64,000 nucleotides of DNA from Ganoderma boninense (lineage: Eukaryota; Basidiomycota; Agaricomycetes; Polyporales; Polyporaceae), in NCBI GenBank assembly GCA_002900995.3, contig CM035312.1, positions 310,001-374,000 on the forward strand, read 5' to 3'. Made by a program: the position numbers and the translations under genes. Positions 49,347-60,713 of the stretch are shown here, piece by piece. The notes under the pieces are model-generated. The model did not search any database and was not told where the DNA came from. It worked only from the letters and a program-made list of their open reading frames with translations. Position 1 is the stretch's first letter. The number at the start of each line of letters is the position of its first letter.

Positions 49347-51385
49347 ATGTTACCCGACATGGCAATGATTGTAGCGGCGCCGTTCTTTGAACCCGAACCC
49401 GGGCCCTCCGCACGATACATCGAGCGGGACCTGGAAGAATTGGAGAGAGCGGCCGAGTTATTGCTAAGCCAATGTAAGCGTCTTCGTAGAGGTGAGAGAC
49501 CACTGTGACCTTCCGATAACTTGAATATGTAGCTTACAGACGGCTCCTTTGTCAGTATTGGGGACCAAAGGGACAGTATGTGAACTTCGTATTCATTTGA
49601 TACTAGTAGTCGCCGATTCATACATTCCAGCTTCAGCCTCTCCGGCTGCGAGAGGCCATTCTCGCAGAGATCATCGCGATGCAAGTCGTGGAGAACATGT
49701 CTAGGCCTATCAATCGTATCCCAACTGAGACCTTGGTCGACATTTTCGCACGTCTTCCTCGCACGTACCCCGTACCTCTGGACGGCGCGTCATTGACAGG
49801 CCAGCATTGGCCGTTCATGATCCCTGACCAACCGACATACCTCGAGCTCGCGAGAGTATGTCGCCGGTGGCGCGATGTCGTCTTCAGCACACCTTCGTTT
49901 TGGTCCGTTGTGTCCGAATCTCGTGTTGGGGAGCGCACCAGCATGCCTGACATGTGGCAGGTAGACCGCTGCCCGAGTGGACCGCTTACCGTTCACATTC
50001 GAGGCATGGTGTCGCGTAGGATGTGGGAGCTCTTGAAGAGGGAAGCCCCTCGCATCCGGCAGCTTCATATTGACAACATCGACCCTGTGCAAGCAGAAGG
50101 GATGTACAAGCTCCTCCGAGATTTCCCTGCATCAAGTCTCGAACACTGCAAGCTCCATATCCCCTTCCTGTCGAAGACAGCTAGCAAACCTTTCCACACC
50201 CTATTCGGCGGGAGCGCAGCGAATCTCCGCTCCCTGTATCTGGACCGCCCATCGTTCCTTCCATCGAACATCTTTCCACGACTGACATACCTCACAATAT
50301 TCCTTCTCAACTTCGCCGATGTTCATTGGGGCATGGGAGACTTGTGCCGGCTACTGTCCGGCACTCCTCTCCTAGAAGAATTGCATCTCCATCTCATCTG
50401 GCCAGCCCTATCTCCTTCACTACCGCCTCCCGACACTCTGCAGCTGAACCTCGCCCGTTTACGCGCTTTCACGTTCCATATGTTCAACACCGACGCTGCA
50501 GCTACAACAATCCATGTGCTACAAGCATTTCTCCCTCTCGTCAACCTGCCCCCATCGTGCCAACGCGTCGACCTCGGCCCCATCAGCATCGACGATCTGG
50601 AAGTCCTCACGCCGCACATCCTCTCCCTCGACCAGCCTTTGACAAGGATGCGCCTCACGCTCCTCGTCCCAGAGGTATCCTCAGCCATGAACCTCGGCCT
50701 GCACTACTGGGGCACAGACCTCGCCCTCGAGTTCTCGTCGTCGTCGTCGTCCCAGCCCACCTGCGGCGTCCGCGTCCTGCTCACGCCAGACACGACAATC
50801 CAGCACAGCCTCCGCCCCTCCCCGCTCCCCGCTCCTCGCGCACGTCGAGGAGCTCTGGGTGGCGTGTAACGCGCGCGGCCCCCGCCCCGCCCCCTCCACA
50901 CGCCGTTCGCCGGCGACGCGCTCCTCCCGCCCAAGACGCGCAGCCTCGCGCTGACGATCACGGACGAGGCCCTCCTCCTGAACACCCTCGCCCAGCTGCT
51001 GCGCGACGCGGACTCGGACGCGCCGCTCGACACCCTCTGCGTCGTGACGCGCGAGCGGAACGCCCCGCGTGTACGCGCGATGCTCGACGTCCTGGCAGCG
51101 GCCCCCGTGGGCAAGGGCAAGGCGGGTCGTGTGCGCCGCATCGCGCTGGGGTGCATCCCGCCCATGCGCCCCTCCTCGCCCCCAGGTCCGCTGGAGCACG
51201 GCGGACGGCGCTGGGAGGGCGTAAGCGGTGGGGAGGAGGAGTTCCGCTGGATTGGGCGCGTCGACTCGGAGGGCGGCGGCGAGCCTGGAGATGGCGGATC
51301 GGAGATGGAGAGCCTCCCTCGGGCGGTTCCGGAGCTGCTGGACGCTCCTGGGGCTGCTGTTCGGTCTGGCTGGCCGGTGTTTTGA
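49347..51385 (+). pseudogene. F-box / leucine-rich-like protein with two frame lesions (F-box 2)
   Basis: Paralog of F-box 1. Exons: 49347-49491, a 20-nt exon 49556-49575, and one starting at 49631. The F-box (RPINRIPTETLVDIFARLP, then VCRRWRDVVFSTPSFWSVVS) and LRR-like segments are intact. At 50821-50834 the 7-mer CCCGCTC is present twice in tandem. Removing one copy restores PLLAHVEELWVACN, matching PLFADVEELWYSSN in F-box 1; as sequenced, the frame ends at a TAA at 50867-50869. A second one-base-type lesion in the C-rich tract near 50880-50895 returns the frame to FAGDALLPPKTRSLAL, which continues to a TGA ending at 51385. The extant gene would encode a shortened protein that keeps the F-box. 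It is either recent decay or sequence error in GC-rich tracts. Confidence 0.78.
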
Positions 51386-52798
51386 CTGGGGGGTATGGTC
51401 TGGAGTTTTCGTCTTGTTGTTCTGGTCAAGTGAGCATGGATGACGATTGATAAGTTAAGAGATGTATGTATCTCCGAGTCGCTCCTGTTGGAACTCAGAC
51501 GATGTCCGGATGCATAGAATGAGATCCCGCTAGAGACGCGCATAGGGAAGGAGGCCAGTAAGTACTATGTGGAGCAGAGGAGAGAGCTGACCCTGCCAAT
51601 GGGTCGGAGACGAACCAGGAGGGTTCGTTTCTTGGGTCGATGGTGTACGGCGTATAGTGCGCATTCACTTCTTCGAGAGCGACATGCACTCGACGTGCGT
51701 ACGGCTAGTACTGCTCGGGGGGTCCAAGTCTGTGAGCAGCAGTGCAGGTTCGGGGAAGGGTGGGCAGAGGAGCACTTACTACGTGGTTAAAGAAAGTAAC
51801 TCGCTCTGGTGAGGTGACAAGGGCTGAGTCTAAGGGTCCGAGTCGTTGGCGACGGCTCTGTTTGCCCTATGTGAAGTGCATTGGCTGATGAGCCAAACTG
51901 CGGTATCGGTGGTCCACTGTGCCAAACCTTGACACCCACATGACTCAATAAACTCCAGGAAACGGCAAGAGCAGTGGGAAAATGAAGATGAAGGTGGTTA
52001 CGAGCGCAGTTCTACTCGACAGCTTCGCAGTGCGCCGTTCCCGCGGGCGGCCAGACAACTGCAACACGGACACGAGAGAAATCTAGACAAGCTTAAGCTC
52101 AAAGGTCAGAGGTGCGCGTCCGCGCAATGGCCATGAGATCCAGGGAAAATGAAATTACGGCACTCACCTGGGCTCAGGTTCCATCACTCGGTGCTCGGAG
52201 CACGAGGAGAAGGGGAGCAACGCATTCCATTCATTAATATAGATACAGATACATCATCTAGAGTTCGACCCAGCCGACTGAACTGAACAGCAGGTAAGTA
52301 ATTAACATGTAGGAAAAACGAGAGTGTGGCCGGACCGGCCAAATCTACTACGTATGCCGGGGCGCGGTCCAGGACGTGCCGTATGCTATGTACAGCGTGG
52401 TACGAACGAAGGTTGCCGTACGTGTGCGATTAACGTGCAGTCGATAAATAAGGATGTGGGTGTGGAGGAGAGCAGAGAGCAAAGAGCAGAAGACGAAGGG
52501 GGGAAGGCTACAAGTGGGTGGGCGGATCCGCGTACGGTCGTGCGCGAGGTCGTGAGGAAGGGCGAATGCTACAATAATTATAAGCGTTCAGTGTGGAGTG
52601 TGGCGGGCGTATGCTTGCGTGGGTTAGGATGTGACTGTGATGCGGGCCGCGGGGACTATGGATACAGTGTCAAAGGTCAAAGCCGACCAGAGGGAGACGA
52701 GCGAGAACGAGACCGAGACCGGAACCGAGAAGAGAAATCGAAACCGAGACCAGAGAGGAAAGTCATGACATGTCGTTATACTATCACCCCCTCACAAC
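51386..52798. other. Spacer with a GST relic
   Basis: Apart from the GST relic at 51592-51800, no coding feature is seen. 52.0-52.8 kb is purine-rich with GAGACCGAGACC-like repeats near 52700-52765 and forms the 3' flank of the minus-strand gene at 52.8 kb. Confidence 0.5.
51592..51800 (-). pseudogene. GST relic, first two exons only (GST 4)
   Basis: Minus-strand segment 51783-51800 encodes VTFFNH before a GTAGTAAGT donor-like site. Segment 51592-51704 encodes RRVHVALEEVNAHYTPYTI then EPSWF and DPLAG before a GTCAGC donor. These match exons 1 and 2 of the nearby GSTs, including their splice positions (compare HRVRIALAQVGAEYTLYNI in GST 3). The catalytic-loop Cys-His is replaced by PYARR, and no exon 3 or 4 follows in the remaining sequence. 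It is a truncated duplicate, not a working gene. Confidence 0.72.
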
Positions 52799-54841
52799 TC
52801 ACATCTGCATCGAGTGCAGCAGCGTCAGCGGGATCGGCTTCCGCCTCAAGCCCGAGCTCGCCGAGGTGGCGCTCTCGCCGCTGTCGCTCGCGCTGCTCTC
52901 GCTCACGCGGCTCGACCGGCTGTCGCGCCTGCCCACCGCGCGGTCCGAGTCGATCGAGCGCTTCGGCGCGTGCGAGCTCTTCACCGCGTTCTTCCGCTGC
53001 AAGTGCGCCGAGGGTGAGTGCGACGGGGACGAGGAGGGCGAATGGGAGTGCTTGGCTGCGGGGCCCTTGCCGCGCTTCGACGGCGAGAGCGTGAAGATGC
53101 CGCGCCACCCGTGCGCGTGCGCGTCCGCGACGGAGCCGAGCGTCGACGTCGACCACCGCGAGCGCAGCGTGCGCTCCGGGTCGCTGCTGCAGCTCGTCAC
53201 GGAGCGCGCCGAGGGCATGCGCCGCGGGACCGGGGCGGGGCTGTCGGGCGTGGCGGGCCGCACGAGGTGCGAGAGGTCGACGTCGAAGTCGAACGACGAG
53301 AGCGGCGACGCGGGCGCCGACCCGCAGTCCGTGCCCGTGCCTGCGCTCGTCGTCTGCGAGTACACGCTCGGGGTCGCCGCGCTCATGGGCGTCGTCGGCC
53401 ACCGTTGTGTGTGCGCGGGGGAGGGGGAGGGGAGGAGGCCGGCGGGCGGGTCGAGCGGGCTGTCGCAGTAGTCGAGGAGGATGTCCGCGGGGACGGACGA
53501 GCGCGGCGGAGGGCGGGGCGCGCTGGCGCTGGAGCTGGCGGGCGTGATGGGCGTCATCACGATGAACTGCGAGCTGGGCGAGGGCGGGACGGAGCCTGCG
53601 TTCGAGAGCGCGTCCAGGGCGTGCGGGACGGTCAGCCCGGTCCCGCGGAACCCGGCGCCGAGGGCGGCGTTCGCGAGCTCGGCGAGGAGCTCCTCCGTGG
53701 CGCGCTCCATCGCGGACACGGGGGACTTCGGCGAGGCGGGTACGGGAGGCGGGGGGCGCGAGGGGACGAGGTACGAGCGGCGCTTGAGGGGGAAGGTGGG
53801 GTCGAGCTGCACACTGGGGCCGCGCGCGCTGCTGTCTTGGATGGAAATGCGAGGGAGAGAGGGCCTGTTGGCGCGGCTGGGCTTGCGGGGAGGGGGGAGC
53901 ACGGAGTCCGGGCGGGCACGGTGTTCGCTCTGGGAGGAGGCCTCGGTGGGGAACGCGGGCGGGAGGGGCGACGCGAGGGTGACGAACTCGGAGATGTCCT
54001 GCGCGATCCACGCGACCTCCTCGGAGACATCGTCCTCGAGCAGGGAGGTGATGGAAGCCTTGCGCACTGGCTCAGCGAGTTCGGGCATGGGCTGCACGAA
54101 GAGCACGGAGGCACGCTGGGACTTGAAGGTGGGCGCGCGCATGAGGTTGGACGCTTTTCTGGGGGACTCGTCGTCGTCAGAGGTCGGTGGCGTCGAGCAG
54201 GGAGTCTTGGGGCTGCAGGTCGAGGCTTCGCTGCTGGTGAGAGAGGGAGACGGGGACTGCTCGCGTTTCCTGGATAATGACGGAATGCGGGTTACGGTGG
54301 CGGGCGGGGAGGGGAAATCAAGTGAGATTCCGAGACCCGAGAAGCGAAGGTTAATATCGTCGAGGGGGGATTCCGCTGCTGGGGATGATGTAACTGACCG
54401 TGGCGGAGGAGTGATTGGGCGTCGGGGTGGCGACGGAGTGCGGACCCTGGGTGCGCTTGAGGGGGGGAAGAAGTCATCGAAAGTGATACCCTCGACACCG
54501 GTCAAGACGACCCTGCGGGAATCGCGCTTATCATGCGCGGGTCGGGCGCCGAGCGTTGCGCTGGCAGCAACATATGGAGAGTGGCGGTACGAGGGGCTGG
54601 GGATGGTAGGGAGGGATGATAATGATGAACACGACTCGCGGCTTGGGGACTCGTCTTCTTCTGCGACGTTAGGGAGGATGTGGAGAACTTTCGACTTGGC
54701 GGGAGAGATGTCGGGCTTGTTGGTAGGACGGGCACGTCGCTTGAGATTTGGCAGGATCCTGTTATGCGAGAAAACTGTTCCGAGATGTCAACGCCAAACC
54801 TAGGAGAAGAGTATGTGGCAGATGTACTCACTGGAAGCCAT
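52799..54841 (-). CDS. Ser/Pro-rich disordered protein, function unknown
   Basis: Two exons: a 10-nt first exon (54832-54841, ATG GCT TCC A) and 52799-54759, joined by a GTGAGT...ATAACAG intron, give 656 residues. The chain starts MASRILPNLKRRARP and contains no globular domain. It has many SP/TP sites, several SPSPS and PPPRKP segments, one short ordered-looking stretch near residue 190 (DDVSEEVAWIAQDISEFV) and another near 310 (ERATEELLAELANAAL). The C-terminal part is basic (LSPSKRGKG, RRDSRSSR). The composition suits a phospho-regulated scaffold or polarity factor, but this is inference. The tiny first exon was found because the long frame lacks an ATG until well inside the conserved-looking N-terminus. 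Confidence 0.7.
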
Positions 54842-57773
54842 CGTAGGAGTCGTCAAGGATCTTAAAGAGGAATCTAGGTAAGATGATCGTCAAAGGGAGG
54901 CTGGCTCAAAGCAAAGGAAGCGATGAGAAGGATGGTGGAGGACGAGGGTCTGCCCAGCAGAAGCTTTAGTATGCCTCACCGGATTCCCGGCCTTTTGTGC
55001 GCTGGACCTCATTGTCTTGCACACGGCCGTCGTCGTCGTCTTCGAACAATAATACCTGACGTATTCGGAACAATAGCCATCACTTAGGCGCCGGCGCTCA
55101 TGTTAAGTGAGGTAAGTAACCGGTTAACACAGCATATAACTTCTGCTTGTCCGTGTTTGTACACCGACATGCCCATACTCGGCCTACTTCTGCCCGCATA
55201 TAGTAAACAGCGCTCTCGGCTATCACGTCGAAAATGAATTTGCGCTTCCTCCGGGCGTCTAGCCGAATACCTTGTGCTCGAAATGAACTCTCCCTTGCTC
55301 TCCACGCACCGCTTGCTGCGTGCTTCCAACCTCTCCATCCTCGAATTCTTATCTCTCACACCTCAGAGCGCCGCTCTTTCTCCCTTGCTAGACATTTTCT
55401 GCTCGAATGCCCCGGAATTTCGGATCACTCAACCTCGTCTGCCAGCAACGCTCCGCCAGGACTTGGTCTGAGCTGACACCGACCGAGGTTGGGCCTTTAA
55501 CAATTCTAACGACCACGATGTTGCAGCATGACCCGTCTTCGCATTCACAGCCGAAGACATGCACAGCACTCTGCTGGGAAGATGGCGACTCCCACATGTC
55601 ATCGGGGTGTGCGTTGTTATTGTCCTCTCCGCTCGCTTAGACCACCTGCTATATCCCTCCGACTTTCCTGCCCCTGGGCGCGAAGGCCGGCGACCTGGTG
55701 ACGATGCCTCCCCACGTTAGTGTGCCTTTCGCACTTTCAATTGTGTCCTACTTCTAGCATGCTCGCTTGATCCGTTACCTCCGGGTGACATCATTAGGTC
55801 CTTTAGCGATATCACCGTTCTGGTATGTTGGACTTCAAAAGTGTTTGCCCATGACTTCTTCTACCCTCACAACATTATACGCATACAGGAGGCGGACAAA
55901 GACCACGGCCCGGTATATGGAGAAGGAGGAGCGCAATGTCAGTGTTCATCACCATATGCAAGGACGAAGGAAACCTTTGAGATATACAACGGGAATCTGT
56001 CATGCGGCATCTACGACGACGGCTCTTAGGACTCTATGCTATTCCTTGACAAGCTGTATGCGCATTGGTAAGTGCTATCCATGTCCAGATGGGTGCTGAA
56101 GCTGATTTTACACTATGCAGTTCAAGACTCAGTGTCCCGACCCCATCTATGGGACTATGTGCTTCCACGTTGCATACATGACACCCCACGGAAGAGCCTC
56201 GCGACTTCTTCGACTATATGCGCCCTTTTGCCCCATGTGCCTCCCGGGTTCACCTATAAACTCACCAGAGAAGGTTCCGCGGCCTTATACGAATCGAAGA
56301 GGCTTGTCGGCGTCCTCGCGATACCGGGCAGAACGGTGGAGGCTTCCCGACATTGTCATCAACTTTATGCCCTAACGCCGCCGTTGCCGGAGGAATCCCA
56401 ACCTCTCTTCTCCCGGAGAAGATGATGATGATGATCGCCGGATGGATAGAGTCACGATTCAGGTGGTGGAGTGAGGTTCCAGCTTCCCCGAGGCCCGACC
56501 GCTCCCTCTGCTAACCTTCCGGACGCGTCGCACGTCGCCTAGCGAACGCCTCCGGGCCAGGGCAGCGCCAGGAACCGTTTTATCCTTGTGGATTGTGGAT
56601 GCAGGGGTTACATACCAGTATGATCCCGTTTGAGGATCTCTGCTTCTGTGTGCGCAGATTGACAGCGGTAGCGAATGATGCCCCAAACGTGGCGGTCCCG
56701 TCCGCCGTTGTGGCGCGACGCGCGAGAGGGGGGGCAGAACGTGGCGGAGAGAAGGCAGAAAGATAGAAATGATAGAAATATTCAATCCAGCGTTCTCGGT
56801 GAGTTCGAGCTTCTTCGAGGTGCAGAACGTTGTACATCCCGCTCATGCGGTAAGTCTGCCGTAGAATCTCCTGCGAGCTCCCTGCGAAGAGCACGTTATG
56901 GGCCTGGCCTAAAGGGATTTCCCTGGTGCGTCTCTCGCCCGGCGTCTCAATGCGCCCACAAGACGTCATCGAACAGACCGCCTACGCGTCGCGCAAGATG
57001 GCCGCCGTCGCACGACCAGCCCTCCCTCGCCTTTGGGCTCCCTCCGCTATCACGCCACCCGCATCTTCTGTACGTGCCTTGTTGTGAACGAGCAGTGTCT
57101 GAGCGATGGTTTACTCGCGCCACCCTCGGAGTGCGCCTCCGAACGCTCGGGCCCTTTCCATGACGCGCGGCATGACGGAAGTTGCTATTTGGAGCGCTGC
57201 GACTCTTCCCATATCTGACTGTTACCTAGTGGGGGACTGATAGATGCGGGTTTGCGTGCCCCTGCCCCCCCCCCCCGGCTCTACAGCTTTTCTGTTCAGA
57301 ATGAAACAAAACTTCGAGTCGAGATGCTCCGCCAGATTTATTCAACCAGGTACGCCTTTCATATCTTTGACTGAGCTCATACTGAATACTGGTCGGCTTA
57401 AAGGCTCCGAAATACCAGTACTGCCTTATGCTTCGACGACGCCATGTTTGCTTGCCGACGGAAGCTGCGGCGAAGAACTCGAGAAAGCATATCAATGCTA
57501 AGTATATCCGTGTAGTAGCCATACCCGTCGCGCTTCTCAGCGCTCTTCACTGTATATCGCACAGCCTTCCGACTACAGTAGTCGTACAACTCGATGACTG
57601 TCTTCGGTGTCGACGGCATGGCTTGTGGTTCTTCGCCAGCGTTCGACGCTCGATGTCGCCCAGCTTAAAGCATGTCGGTAGGGTGAAGTGACTGCCCGGC
57701 AGTGTCCTAGAGCACTCAGTCTTGATCTTCCTTTCCAAACGTCCCCGTCATCTCTCTCCAAAGCACCCCTGTC
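54842..57773. other. Long stretch without a confirmed gene
   Basis: The left part is the promoter side of the minus-strand Ser/Pro-rich gene. 55.2-56.4 kb contains a possible broken gene (separate entry). 56.5-57.7 kb has frames on both strands without family signals and a run of 12 C at about 57265-57276. Confidence 0.4.
55234..56425 (+). other. Possible decayed gene, unrecognised
   Basis: Two plus-strand segments look protein-like: about 55835-56029 (VFAHDFFYPHNIIRIQEADK, then GPVYGEGGAQCQCSSPYA and LSCGIYDDGS before a TAG) and 56118-56375 (KTQCPDPIYGTMCFHVAYMT onwards). Between them DSMLFLDKLYAHW follows the TAG directly and abuts a GTAAGT donor, with an acceptor CTATGCAG before the second segment. 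The in-frame TAG argues for a pseudogene or for an unseen splice site. I recognise no family. Confidence 0.22.
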
Positions 57774-58772
57774 ATGCCTCTCAACGAGAAACACTCATAC
57801 GGCCCCAACAGCAGGCCCGCCTACGACGCGCCCCCGTCCTACGACCTCGCCTCGCCCGGCCCGTCACGGTCCCGCGTCGACTCGGACACGCATAAGCATC
57901 CGTCCCCCCAGCCCCGCGCTCATCCCCTCCTCCCCCTTCGCGCCCTCGCCCGACGGCACCGCGCACGCCAGGGCCCGCGCTCCCGGGGGACAACCCGCAC
58001 GGCTTCATGGGCACGTGAAGAACTTCGCGCCCGGCAAGTCGCCCCAAGCGCTCCTCGACCCCCCGCCGCCCTCGTTCCTCCGCCCGCCTGCCCCGGGGCT
58101 CCCCTACGCGCCGTTCCCGGTCATCGTGTTGCTGTCGAAGGGCGCGACGCTCGACCGCGGGTTCCCGTACGCCGCGCCCGCGTTCGTCCAGCCTGCCGGT
58201 ACTAGTGCACTGACAGAGGGTGTGGTAGAGGGTGCGGTAGAGGGTGCGGTGGGGGTGCAGCTCCACCCGTTCGCGGGGCACGACGTGACCGAGCAGGACT
58301 GGCGGCGGTTCCTGCACGACGTGCGCGTCGCGGGGAGCTTGAGCCCGCTGAATCGCGTCGTTGCGGGCCTGGCGCCGCTCGCGCTGGGCATCGGGGTCAT
58401 CTTTGGTGAGTGCGTATATGTGCATGCTCGCTCGAGAAGCGGGTGGGATAAGTGCTGATAAGACGAGGGGTGTAGGCTTCTTCATCGTGAAGGGCGTGGA
58501 TAGCTTGATGAGGAGGACGAAGAAGGGGCCCGTGTCGCAGCTCATCGACCATTGGAACCATGTATGTTTTCGTTTAGACTTTGAAGTCTGGGCTGTCGGC
58601 TGTATACTCACAGGTGCTTCCGCAGTTCTTCTTCCACCCTCGGTGTATGCATGTCGGTTTGACCCAAGGCCCGCCCAAGGACGCGAGGGGCAGAAGGGAC
58701 AAGTCGCAGGCCGCAGACAAGAACTGGCGGCTGATTGCATCGTATCGGCCGTACGTTCCGGCGCAACCGTAA
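57774..58772 (+). CDS. Conserved protein with one membrane segment, function unknown
   Basis: Exons proposed at 57774-57862, 57912-58405, 58476-58561 and 58614-58772 give 275 residues. The N-terminus is disordered (PPSYDLASPGP). A short 12-bp repeat encodes EGAVEGAV. A conserved-looking domain follows (VTEQDWRRFLHDVRVAGSL), then a single hydrophobic segment LAPLALGIGVIF/GFFIVKGV spanning an intron. The C-terminus is basic and aromatic (VLPQFFFHPRCMHVGL, then NWRLIASYRPYVPAQP). The first intron (49 nt, weak GTCACG donor, CCCCCAG acceptor) is inferred from a required frame change; a slip in the six-C tract at 57904-57909 would have the same effect. Role unknown; a membrane-anchored fungal protein is the most that can be said. 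Confidence 0.62.
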
Positions 58773-59038
58773 CGGGCAATCAAGACTCTCCCTGCCACTA
58801 TACCCGTTGCCTATACATGACGCGACACACTTAGTCGTCACTTGTCGCTCAGAGTGCCTCCGCGGACTCCTCCGGATCGCGCGTCGCTTCAGCACTTACG
58901 TACTTGTGGGGGATGACTGACGATATTCAAGACCAGTACTTCGTGCCCGCTCCTAAGGACTGCGAGTGCCATACTGGACACTCCAAGGTCTAGGCCAGTC
59001 AATGACAAAGAAGTCGTCCATCCTCACATGGTGTGGTG

Positions 59039-60263
59039 TCAATCACACCACTGAGGACGCGGTTGCGGAGGTCTCAATCTTAAAAGGGTCATTGGATATG
59101 TGACCACTGTGGTGAGAAGTTCTGCCACGCCCACAACCCACCGGACGATCACGAGCACCTGGCGTGCCCTGGCGACAGTCGGACGACAACGGCACACCGA
59201 CGTGCATCCGGCCTCTTTTCCCTTGAGCCACCTGGCAAACAGATGCGGTATCCACGGCATCCGGCGTCGGTTGAGCATGAACGTGTCCTAGATGCCAGCG
59301 AAGCACATCCGTCAGCAGGGACGACTCCCCTGGCAAAGTCGTCCGAGTGATCGTAATCTTACTTTAGTGATCGCCTCGAGCGTGTGTCCGAGACAATAGA
59401 CGTCCCAGGAGAACGGATCGAACGACGCCATCTTCAGCGGCGGCGCGACGTGCGTGCCTGGCAGCGGGACGGCGGTTTGGACGCCAGGGCCGCACTCGAA
59501 CTGCCGGCAGCTCTCGAAGTCTATGAGGTACACTCGCCCTGCCTCTAGTCGGGCGTCGCGTGTGGCGTCGCGTGCTCTTGCAGCGACGACGTTGTGCGAG
59601 AAGATGTCCTAGTAGCAGGGAGATATTGTATGTGTCAGAACGGCGCATATGGATTGAAATCCCTCTTACCATGTGTGCGATGCGCAAGCGATGCATGTGC
59701 TCTACGCCCTGCGAGTCGGGGGGTCAACGTTCAACGTTCAACATTAGGACGGGCAAAGAGCCTGCGCCACAGACACAGACCTCGAGGATCTGATCGAAGG
59801 CGGCGAGGATGGAGCTGGTGTTGTAGGTGCATATTTCGTGTATGGCGCTAGCGTACGGCATCACGACCAGGGGACGCTCACACCGGACGAGTTCGTGGGG
59901 GATGGTGTGGTCGGCTGGAGAATCTGAATGTTGGTCGAGGAGGTCGAACATTGCTTGCTCGGGTCGGGAGGGATCGATGGCCTTGACAACGTATACTGGC
60001 CCCTCCGGACCCGGCTCAGTCATATATACCGTAAACTAAACCGCCTCATGTGAGCGTAGTGGATACCTGGCCGGGGGCCCCCTGAGACTGAGAGTGCTTA
60101 CTGGTTGCAACGGCATGTGCACCGTGATTCCCCGCTTACGAAGCTCTGGGTGGGTGAGAAGCCAGTCAGGTATATTAAACGTCGTGTGCTCGGGCTCCTG
60201 GTCAGCGAGAGCGTTGACCAGGTCGAAAAAGGTTGGTGCAGGTGTGTCGGTTACGGTGGCCAT
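59039..60263 (-). CDS. Atypical protein kinase-like protein
   Basis: Five minus-strand exons (60102-60263, 59781-60035, 59670-59708, 59363-59608, 59039-59287) give 316 residues. Kinase landmarks: VYVVKAID with Lys72 (ATP lysine); RIAHMDIFSHN with the catalytic-loop Asp153 and Asn158, where HMD replaces HRD and the intron falls exactly between M152 and D153; YLIDFES with Asp182, where DFE replaces DFG; and DPFSWDVYCLG (subdomain IX). No glycine-rich loop is evident. Such short kinases form large families in Agaricomycetes. The substitutions may lower but need not abolish activity. The last exon encodes a basic and hydrophobic tail (RQVLVIVRWVVGVAELL) that could anchor the protein to a membrane (inference). 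The start at 60263 follows an in-frame ATG at 60278, which is an alternative. Confidence 0.8.
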
Positions 60264-60713
60264 GGTCGAAAACAGCAATAAGCGCGAACTAAACTGGAAG
60301 ATGCGTTGGTGGTCTCCGGCCCGGAGGAGCCGTCACCGTCTCCATGCCTTATTTTATGCAGTCGCGATTTATTCATGCAGGATTCCATGCAACTGCTACG
60401 GCCGACGTGTAACCTATCCATGATAAAGGGCTTGCCTATGCAGTACATGTCCACGAATAAAATGAGCAATAGCGGCGTGGAGAGCGCGAGAGCGCCGAGC
60501 TCGGGCCCGGGCTTGACTCGGAGGATGAAGCCCATCGCGAGCAGGTGCAACCCCGGCATCCCAGTCCGCATTTGTATCTCAACCACACGTTGCAGCGTAA
60601 CGGGTAACCAGGGCATTCGGAGAATCAAGCATAGCATATTCCATCGACTGCATAACACCACATGTATACATGCATACAGTCTGCAAAACGAAACCATATT
60701 CGAGAACTTGGAA
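60264..60713. other. Kinase promoter / 3' flank of the LRR-like gene
   Basis: Short spacer between the kinase start and the end of the next minus-strand gene. About 100 bp adjacent to 60713 resemble the 3' flank of the truncated tandem copy at 63.6-63.7 kb. No gene seen. Confidence 0.45.

Noticed and set aside
52776..54277. Long antisense and alternate-frame ORFs (minus 52776-54011, 411 aa; plus 53018-54277, 419 aa; plus 53481-54803, 440 aa)
   Set aside because: They overlap the Ser/Pro-rich minus-strand gene, are built from Arg/Gly/Ala codons and low-complexity runs, and have no start or splice context. They are shadows of GC-rich codon usage.
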